Shown in pieces: positions 6,316-11,336 of a DNA stretch of 11,336 nt; the stretch's first letter is position 1, and each line of letters opens with the position of its first letter. The stretch lies in assembly GCA_946480915.1 (NCBI GenBank), contig CAMLLO010000069.1:1-11336 (forward strand), in the 5' to 3' direction. The notes under the pieces are model-generated. The model had not been told where the DNA came from and ran no database searches. It worked only from the letters and a program-made list of their open reading frames with translations. The translations under genes and the position numbers were made by a program. Origin of the DNA: an uncultured Sphingobacteriaceae bacterium (GTDB lineage: Bacteria; Bacteroidota; Bacteroidia; Sphingobacteriales; Sphingobacteriaceae).

Positions 6316-7455
6316 ATGAAAAATACCATCCAGATGGTAGACCTTAGTGGTCAATACTTAAGAATAAAAGAAGAGATTGATGCAGCTTTATTGGATGCTG
6401 TTCAAGGGACAGCCTATATTAATGGACCTCAAGTAAAGCAGTTTGCTAATAGCTTGCAGGAGTATAATAACGTTAAATCGGTGGTCACTTGTGCGAACGG
6501 AACAGATGCACTTCAAATTGCTATGATGGGCTTGGGTTTTAAGCCCGGCGACGAAGTTATTGTCCCTGCTTTTACATACATAGCAACGGTAGAGGTAATT
6601 TCCTTGCTCGGACTTGTTCCAAAATTTATTGATGTAAAAGAGGATACATTTGAGCTGGATTATTCGAAATTAGAAGACCTTATATCTAATAACACTGTAG
6701 CGATAATTACAGTTCATTTGTTTGGACAGTGCTCAAACATGGAAGCCATACTATCTGTAGCCAGGAAGCATAACATCGCTGTCATAGAGGATACAGCTCA
6801 GGCGATGGGTGCAGAATACATGTTTAAAGATGGTTCACGAGCCTTTGCCGGAACGATAGGCGATATTGGAACAACCTCTTTTTTCCCTTCAAAAAACTTG
6901 GGCTGCTTCGGAGATGGTGGTGCAATGATGACCCAGAGTGCCACACTCGGAGAACGGTTATCTATGATAGCCAATCATGGACAGCGAGAAAAATATTACC
7001 ATGAAACGATTGGAATAAATTCCAGATTGGACACAATTCAGGCTGCAATTTTACAAGTTAAGATTAAATACCTGGATGAATACACCGAAGCGAGACGAGC
7101 TGTAGCTGAAAAATATGATGTAAGTTTGTCTAACATAGCAGGGCTAATTCTTCCCGAAAAGGCACAGTATTCAACTCATGTTTACAATCAATATACTTGC
7201 CGTGTTGAGAACGGACGGAGAGATGAGCTAAAGGCATATCTCCTGGAGCAAGGAATTCCCAGCATGATCTATTACCCTGTACCTGTACATCTACAAGAAG
7301 CTTATCTTTCTTATGGATATAAGGAAGGGGATTTTCCGGTATCCGAAAAACTATGCAAAGAGGTCATTTCATTTCCAATTCATACCGAAATGAAAGTTGA
7401 GGAACAAGACTTTATTATAAAAAATATAGTGCATTTTTTTACACATGGAGAATAA
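6316..7455 (+). CDS. wbpE: PLP-dependent UDP-3-keto-GlcNAcA aminotransferase (WbpE-like, DegT/DnrJ/EryC1 family)
   Basis: This cytoplasmic enzyme would transfer an amino group from glutamate to C3 of the UDP-3-keto-N-acetylglucosaminuronic acid made by the WbpB-like oxidoreductase. The 379 residues cover the full fold-type I aminotransferase. CANGTDALQIA (59-69) binds the cofactor phosphate. EDTAQAMGAEY (158-168) provides the Asp and Gln that contact the pyridine ring. SFFPSKNLG (188-196) holds the Schiff-base lysine, Lys193. The opening MVDLSGQYLRIKEEID is typical of the WbpE branch and unlike the WecE-type paralogue at 9931. No Shine-Dalgarno site precedes the ATG at 6316. The stop codon lies within the start of the acetyltransferase gene (11-bp overlap). 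Assignment to WbpE rather than another sugar aminotransferase rests on the three partner genes. Confidence 0.9.
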   Translation: MKNTIQMVDLSGQYLRIKEEIDAALLDAVQGTAYINGPQVKQFANSLQEYNNVKSVVTCANGTDALQIAMMGLGFKPGDEVIVPAFTYIATVEVISLLGLVPKFIDVKEDTFELDYSKLEDLISNNTVAIITVHLFGQCSNMEAILSVARKHNIAVIEDTAQAMGAEYMFKDGSRAFAGTIGDIGTTSFFPSKNLGCFGDGGAMMTQSATLGERLSMIANHGQREKYYHETIGINSRLDTIQAAILQVKIKYLDEYTEARRAVAEKYDVSLSNIAGLILPEKAQYSTHVYNQYTCRVENGRRDELKAYLLEQGIPSMIYYPVPVHLQEAYLSYGYKEGDFPVSEKLCKEVISFPIHTEMKVEEQDFIIKNIVHFFTHGE

Positions 7456-8023
7456 ATATTTTGTTCACGAAACCGCCATTGTAGATCAGGGTGCCGAAAT
7501 TGGCCAAGGGGTTAAAATTTGGCATTTTTCTCATATCATGGCCAACTGCAAGATTGGTGAAAAGTGTAACATTGGTCAAAATGTAGTTATTTCGCCCGGG
7601 GTAGAGCTAGGCAAAAATGTAAAGGTCCAAAACAATGTTTCGGTGTATGAGGGAGTGACATGTGATGATGATGTTTTTTTAGGGCCATCAATGGTATTTA
7701 CCAACGTGATCAATCCGCGAAGTGCGATCAACAGAAGAGGACAGTTCTTAAAAACACAGGTGGGTAGGGGCGCTTCTATTGGAGCCAATGCTACAATTGT
7801 TTGCGGACACGATATCGGTGACTATGCATTTATCGGGGCGGGCGCCGTAGTCACTAAATCTATTCCATCGTATGCCCTTGTCGTTGGTAATCCTGCAAAG
7901 CAAATAGGCTGGGTTAGTGAATACGGACATCGGCTGAACTTTAGTAAGGATGGAATAGCGATTTGCCATGAAAGCGAGCAAGAGTATAAACTTAAAAATG
8001 ATTCTGTAACCAGAATAAAATAA
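7445..8023 (+). CDS. wbpD: UDP-2-acetamido-3-amino-glucuronate N-acetyltransferase (WbpD-like, left-handed beta-helix)
   Basis: This enzyme would acetylate the new 3-amino group with acetyl-CoA, giving UDP-2,3-diacetamido-2,3-dideoxy-D-glucuronic acid. The 192 residues are almost the same length as Pseudomonas WbpD as I recall it. They show hexapeptide repeats through most of the protein: GAEIGQGVKIWHFSHI (16-31), KIGEKCNIGQNVVIS, VQNNVSVYEGV, then ASIGANATIVCG and AFIGAGAVVTKSIPS. The signature PSMVFTNVINPRSAINR (81-97) and the ending GNPAKQIGWVSEYG (148-161) match the WbpD/WlbB subgroup closely, which makes this more specific than a general hexapeptide transferase call. Such proteins act as trimers. 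The ATG overlaps the end of the aminotransferase gene, and the next gene begins 2 bp after the stop. Confidence 0.92.
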   Translation: MENKYFVHETAIVDQGAEIGQGVKIWHFSHIMANCKIGEKCNIGQNVVISPGVELGKNVKVQNNVSVYEGVTCDDDVFLGPSMVFTNVINPRSAINRRGQFLKTQVGRGASIGANATIVCGHDIGDYAFIGAGAVVTKSIPSYALVVGNPAKQIGWVSEYGHRLNFSKDGIAICHESEQEYKLKNDSVTRIK

Positions 8024-8025
8024 AA

Positions 8026-9045
8026 ATGGTAACTGAGAATAAAATAAAATTTGCAGTAATCGGTTGTGGCCATATAGGAAAACGCCATGCTGAAATGATA
8101 ACACGTCACCCTGATTGTGAACTTGTTGCACTTGTTGATATAAAGGAAAAGGCCCAGTTAGGTATCGAAGACTATCATGTTCCGCTTTTTAAGAACATTG
8201 ATGAACTTTTAAATGCAGGGATAGACATTGACGTGGTAAACATCGCCTCACCCAATTGCTTTCATGCAGAACAGGCTTTGAAATCTTTGGAAGCAAAAAA
8301 GCACATTGTGGTAGAAAAGCCAATGGCTTTAAGTAAAAATGATGCAGAGAAGGTCATCTTTAAGGCCTTGCATGCGCATAAGCATTTGTTTGCCGTTATG
8401 CAGAACCGCTACTCCCCTCCCTCTGTTTGGATTAAAGAGTTAATAGAGTCAGAGAAGCTTGGCCAGATCTACATGGTTCAGCTTAACTGCTACTGGAATC
8501 GGGATAACAGGTATTATAAGCCCGAAAGCTGGCATGGTAAAAAAGATCTGGATGGTGGTACGTTGTTTACCCAGTTTTCGCACTTCATAGATATCATGTA
8601 CTGGCTGTTTGGGGACATTGAAAATATTCATGCGAAATTCAATGATTTCAATCATAGTGATCTTACAGATTTTGAAGACAGCGGTTTTGTAAGCTTTGAT
8701 TTTGTGAACGGCGGTATGGGTTGCCTCAATTTCTCCACTTCTGTGTGGAATCAGAATCTTGAGAGCTCGATGACCATTATTGCTGAGAACGGCAGTGTTA
8801 AGATTGGTGGCCAATACATGAATGAGGTAGAATATTGCCATGTGAAAGATTATATTATGCCTGAGCTTGCGCCTACAAATCCGGGCAATGATTATGGTGC
8901 CTACAAAGGTTCGGCCGCAAATCATCATTATATTATTGAAAATGTAGTAGATGTATTGCAGGGCAAAGCACCAATTACTACAAATGCTCTTGAAGGGCTT
9001 AAAGTAGTAGATATTATTGAAAGAATTTATAATGCCTCAAAATAA
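8026..9045 (+). CDS. wbpB: UDP-N-acetylglucosaminuronate 3-dehydrogenase (WbpB/WlbA-like, Gfo/Idh/MocA family)
   Basis: This NAD-dependent oxidoreductase would oxidise C3 of UDP-GlcNAcA to the 3-keto sugar that the WbpE-like enzyme aminates. The 339 residues have an N-terminal Rossmann fold with VIGCGHIGKRH (11-21) and the Gfo/Idh signature VVEKPMALS (95-103, Lys98). The C-terminal domain carries LDGGTLFTQFSHFIDIMYWL (175-194), with His186 at the usual catalytic place. CYWNRDNRYY (155-164) resembles the WlbA subgroup more than Pseudomonas WbpB. In known systems the bound NADH is recycled with 2-oxoglutarate, and the reaction is coupled to the aminotransferase; both partners occur here. The gene begins 2 bp after the acetyltransferase stop, and its own end overlaps the next gene. 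The order is A-E-D-B rather than the A-B-D-E order of Pseudomonas. Confidence 0.88.
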   Translation: MVTENKIKFAVIGCGHIGKRHAEMITRHPDCELVALVDIKEKAQLGIEDYHVPLFKNIDELLNAGIDIDVVNIASPNCFHAEQALKSLEAKKHIVVEKPMALSKNDAEKVIFKALHAHKHLFAVMQNRYSPPSVWIKELIESEKLGQIYMVQLNCYWNRDNRYYKPESWHGKKDLDGGTLFTQFSHFIDIMYWLFGDIENIHAKFNDFNHSDLTDFEDSGFVSFDFVNGGMGCLNFSTSVWNQNLESSMTIIAENGSVKIGGQYMNEVEYCHVKDYIMPELAPTNPGNDYGAYKGSAANHHYIIENVVDVLQGKAPITTNALEGLKVVDIIERIYNASK

Positions 9046-9934
9046 GCACGACAAAAGCATCGGTCTGTTTTTGATGACATATAAGGGCCTGAAAGTTCTG
9101 GAAGCCATCATTCAATCGAACTATCATACTCTTGTTTCATTCGTTTGCGTTGGTGATGATAAAAATCTTATTGAAGATTCTTCACAAGAGATAATTGAGT
9201 TGTGTGTAAGATATAATATCAAAGTTTTTAATCGTAACGACAACCTCCCGGTTAATAAGGCTAACTATCTTTTGGCCGTTTCTTGGCGATGGATGATTGA
9301 AAGTAAAGGTTTAAACTTAATCGTGTTTCATGATTCATTGCTGCCGAAATACCGAGGCTTCGCTCCGTTGGTTAATGCGCTTAAAAACGGCGAGCCTTCG
9401 ATTGGCGTTACTGCGCTGTTTGCTTCAGAAAAATACGATGAAGGGCCAATAATTACCCAACAATCTATAAACATCAGTTATCCTATTAAAATCAATGAGG
9501 CGATACATTTAATTGCTTCGGCCTACCAGGCCGTGGTACTTGAAATCATCCAGACAATTGCAGATGATACACCATTGCTGTCGGAGCCCCAGAATAAAGA
9601 TGACGTAACTTATAGCCTTTGGTTAAACGAAGATGATTACTTTATAGATTGGAATTGGGACGCCCTATATATCGAACGATTTATTAATGCCGTAGGATTT
9701 CCCTATGCAGGAGCCCGGACATCCTTACTTGACAGAATTATCAGAATTGATGAGGGCGTTATGCTTCCTGATGTAAAAATAGAAAACCGGGACGCGGGAA
9801 AAATTATTTGGTTTGATAATGAACGGCCTGTAATTGTTTGTGGTACAGGACTTATTAGAATTGATGACGCAATCTTTACTGATGATAATACCAGTGTATT
9901 TCCTTTAAACAAATTTAGAATAAGGTTAAAATGA
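9032..9934 (+). CDS. Formyltransferase-family protein, probable nucleotide-sugar N-formyltransferase
   Basis: The 300-residue protein (ATG at 9032) resembles the Fmt/ArnA/VioF formyltransferase fold, which uses N10-formyl-tetrahydrofolate. HDSLLPKYRGFAPLVNAL (100-117) is the family motif with the catalytic histidine. YDEGPII (135-141) carries the catalytic aspartate. A second domain follows, with TYSLWLNEDDYFIDW (193-207), comparable to the Fmt/ArnA C-terminal region. The usual catalytic asparagine two residues before the His is a valine here (IVFHDS). I have the impression that a subfamily with this form exists, but cannot confirm it. The gene lies directly before a WecE-type transaminase and overlaps it by ATGA. 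A role in N-formylating dTDP-4-amino-4,6-dideoxygalactose is therefore likely but inferred. An in-frame TTG at 9017 is a weaker start. The gene overlaps the upstream one by 14 bp. Confidence 0.82.
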   Translation: MPQNKHDKSIGLFLMTYKGLKVLEAIIQSNYHTLVSFVCVGDDKNLIEDSSQEIIELCVRYNIKVFNRNDNLPVNKANYLLAVSWRWMIESKGLNLIVFHDSLLPKYRGFAPLVNALKNGEPSIGVTALFASEKYDEGPIITQQSINISYPIKINEAIHLIASAYQAVVLEIIQTIADDTPLLSEPQNKDDVTYSLWLNEDDYFIDWNWDALYIERFINAVGFPYAGARTSLLDRIIRIDEGVMLPDVKIENRDAGKIIWFDNERPVIVCGTGLIRIDDAIFTDDNTSVFPLNKFRIRLK

Positions 9935-11118
9935 AGATACCGTTTAACAAGCCGTACTTGACGGGCGAGGAGACCAAATATATTCAAGAAGCTGTTGCTT
10001 CAGGGAAAATTTCAGGAGACGGTATATTTACTAAGAAATGTCATGAGTTTTTCCAAAATCGTTATGGCTTTAAAAAGGTGCTGTTAACAACCTCGTGTAC
10101 CGATGCATTAGAAATGGCGGCAATTCTTGGGAATATTTCGCCCGGAGATGAGGTGATAGCCCCTTCATACACGTTTGTTTCAACGGTTAATGCATTTGTT
10201 TTAAGAGGCGCGAAAATTATATTCTGCGATAGCGAAACTAATCACCCTAACATAGACGCTAATAAAATTGAAGCGTTAATTACCGAGAAGACTAAGGCTA
10301 TCATTCCTGTGCATTACGCCGGGTTTGCTTGTGATATGCATAAAATTATGCAGTTGGCGGAAAAATATAACCTGCTGGTTATTGAAGATGCGGCACAGGC
10401 GATTGATAGTTATTACACCTATCCAAACGGTGATACAAAGCCGCTCGGCTCCATCGGTACTTTCTCGGCTTTCTCATTCCACGAGACGAAAAATATTATT
10501 AGTGGTGAAGGAGGAATGATTGCAGTAAATGATGAACGGTTTGCAGGCCGAGCAGAAATAATACGTGAAAAAGGTACTAATCGCTCTGCTTTTTTCAGAG
10601 GTGAAGTGAATAAATATGGATGGGTCGACATCGGATCTTCTTTTTTGCCCTCAGATATAATAGCTGCTTTTCTCTACGCACAAATAGAGAATTTGGAATC
10701 TATTCAGAACAAGCGTAAAGCGCTGTGGCAATACTACCGTGAGCAGCTGGTTCCATTAGAACAGGCTGGTTTATTGGAGCTGCCAAAAATACCGGCATAT
10801 GCAACTAATAATGCCCATATGTTTTATATCATATTGAATGATTTGGAGATCCGTACAGGGCTAATTGATCATTTGCGAAAGCATGATGTACTGGCTGTGT
10901 TTCATTACCTTTCATTGCATAAAAGTGAATTTTATGCCAGTTCAGAAACATCATATGCAGAGTTGCCTAACTCTGACAGGTTTACCGATTGTTTGTTAAG
11001 ACTGCCGTTATATTATAGCCTGGCGCTTAGCAATGTAGAATATATTTGCGATTTAATTGCAGATTATTTGAAAAGCGGGGGAGTAAAGGTTGAGGAAAAA
11101 GTAAATAATAATTGCTGA
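9931..11118 (+). CDS. wecE: dTDP-4-amino-4,6-dideoxygalactose transaminase (WecE/RffA-type)
   Basis: This PLP enzyme would aminate C4 of dTDP-4-keto-6-deoxyglucose, giving dTDP-Fuc4N (dTDP-thomosamine). The 395 residues follow E. coli WecE closely as I recall it. They run from MKIPFNKPYLTGEE through SGKISGDGIFTKKC (24-37), LLTTSCTDALEMAA (51-64), PSYTFVSTVNAFVLRGAK (78-95) and IIPVHYAGFACDM (124-136). IEDAAQ (151-156) contacts the cofactor ring, and SFHETKN (182-188) has the Schiff-base Lys187. REKGTNRSAFFRGEVNKYGW (212-231) is a strong WecE signature. The substrate needs RmlA and RmlB, which are not in this window. The ATG overlaps the formyltransferase stop, and the next gene starts 1 bp after this stop, so the three genes look co-translated. 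It is clearly a different branch from the WbpE-like aminotransferase at 6316. Confidence 0.92.
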   Translation: MKIPFNKPYLTGEETKYIQEAVASGKISGDGIFTKKCHEFFQNRYGFKKVLLTTSCTDALEMAAILGNISPGDEVIAPSYTFVSTVNAFVLRGAKIIFCDSETNHPNIDANKIEALITEKTKAIIPVHYAGFACDMHKIMQLAEKYNLLVIEDAAQAIDSYYTYPNGDTKPLGSIGTFSAFSFHETKNIISGEGGMIAVNDERFAGRAEIIREKGTNRSAFFRGEVNKYGWVDIGSSFLPSDIIAAFLYAQIENLESIQNKRKALWQYYREQLVPLEQAGLLELPKIPAYATNNAHMFYIILNDLEIRTGLIDHLRKHDVLAVFHYLSLHKSEFYASSETSYAELPNSDRFTDCLLRLPLYYSLALSNVEYICDLIADYLKSGGVKVEEKVNNNC

Positions 11119-11119
11119 G

Positions 11120-11336
11120 ATGCAGGCAAGTAAATCCTTAAAAATTATACATATTGGAACCTCTCACAAACATGATAGCCCATTTATATTATCAAGCGAG
11201 TATCTTTTTGAGAGAGCCTTTCCAAATCAGAACGTCTTTTTTTTGATTTCGTACGGGTCAAATGATTACAGCTACTCCGGCGACCGCTTTATGACGGGCT
11301 ACAATGAAACAACTGCACAAGAAAAGTTGGCCCAAA
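11120..11336 (+). CDS. Partial gene, possible WecF-like glycosyltransferase (truncated by window end)
   Basis: The first 72 codons of a gene are visible, beginning 1 bp after the transaminase stop and open to the window edge. The translation starts MQASKSLKIIHIGTSHKHDS and continues with a phrase like FERAFPNQNVFFLIS. A short beta strand (KIIHIG) followed by a helix and a second strand fits the start of a GT-B type glycosyltransferase. The order after a WecE-type gene suggests a TDP-Fuc4NAc:lipid transferase (glycosyltransferase family 56, WecF-like). That rests mainly on position; the visible residues are too few to prove a family. Confidence 0.55.
   Translation, partial: MQASKSLKIIHIGTSHKHDSPFILSSEYLFERAFPNQNVFFLISYGSNDYSYSGDRFMTGYNETTAQEKLAQ

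Noticed and set aside
7748..8131. Two overlapping - strand open frames of 95 and 127 codons
   Set aside because: They lie across the acetyltransferase and oxidoreductase genes in antisense and are shadows of those genes.
8449..8928. 159-codon open frame on the - strand
   Set aside because: It is fully antisense to the well-supported Gfo/Idh oxidoreductase gene, and its translation shows no family features.
9017..9031. TTG start for the formyltransferase
   Set aside because: The ATG at 9032 gives a sensible N-terminus with GAAAG upstream. The TTG lies further inside the preceding gene and adds nothing recognisable.

Overview
The window reads as part of a surface-polysaccharide (capsule, exopolysaccharide or O-antigen) biosynthesis locus from a member of the Bacteroidota, most likely Sphingobacteriaceae-like (Pedobacter/Mucilaginibacter type). 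That placement is an inference from the AT-rich coding style, the near absence of Shine-Dalgarno sites, candidate TAnnTTTG-type promoter elements, and the long multi-SLBB export protein followed by a kinase-less Wzz protein. No rRNA or other taxonomic marker is present. All genes are on the + strand.

Region 1-1183 holds no convincing gene. It contains a hairpin resembling an ATTCCC-N8-GGGAAT repeat (135-154). It also contains a tandem array of related units: one degenerate unit (about 225-335) and two good copies (336-673 and 674-about 953), which share a 65-bp block that is identical at 487-551 and 840-904. Each unit carries CCCCTCCTT/AAGGAGGGG hairpins, a TTTAGGC-containing motif and 11-bp sub-repeats. 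Two TAnnTTTG-like elements lie just before the first gene.

Region 1184-4905 encodes the export machinery: a periplasmic/outer-membrane polysaccharide export protein with one Poly_export domain and about six SLBB domains, then a Wzz-type chain-length/co-polymerase protein with two membrane segments and no tyrosine-kinase domain.

Region 4895-9045 encodes a complete Wbp-type set: UDP-HexNAc 6-dehydrogenase (WbpA/TviB-like), PLP aminotransferase (WbpE-like), left-handed beta-helix N-acetyltransferase (WbpD-like) and Gfo/Idh oxidoreductase (WbpB/WlbA-like). Together they would convert UDP-GlcNAc to UDP-2,3-diacetamido-2,3-dideoxy-glucuronic acid. Apart from a 143-bp gap after the dehydrogenase, the genes overlap or nearly touch.

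Region 9032-11336 appears to start a second sugar branch: a sugar N-formyltransferase-like protein, a WecE/RffA-type dTDP-4-keto-6-deoxyglucose transaminase, and the start of an unrecognised gene that may be a WecF-like Fuc4NAc transferase. The joint reading is a glycan containing a diacetamido-uronic acid and an N-acylated, possibly N-formylated, 4-amino-4,6-dideoxy-galactose. The most unusual points are this pairing, the missing canonical Asn in the formyltransferase active-site motif, and the tandem repeat array upstream of the operon.
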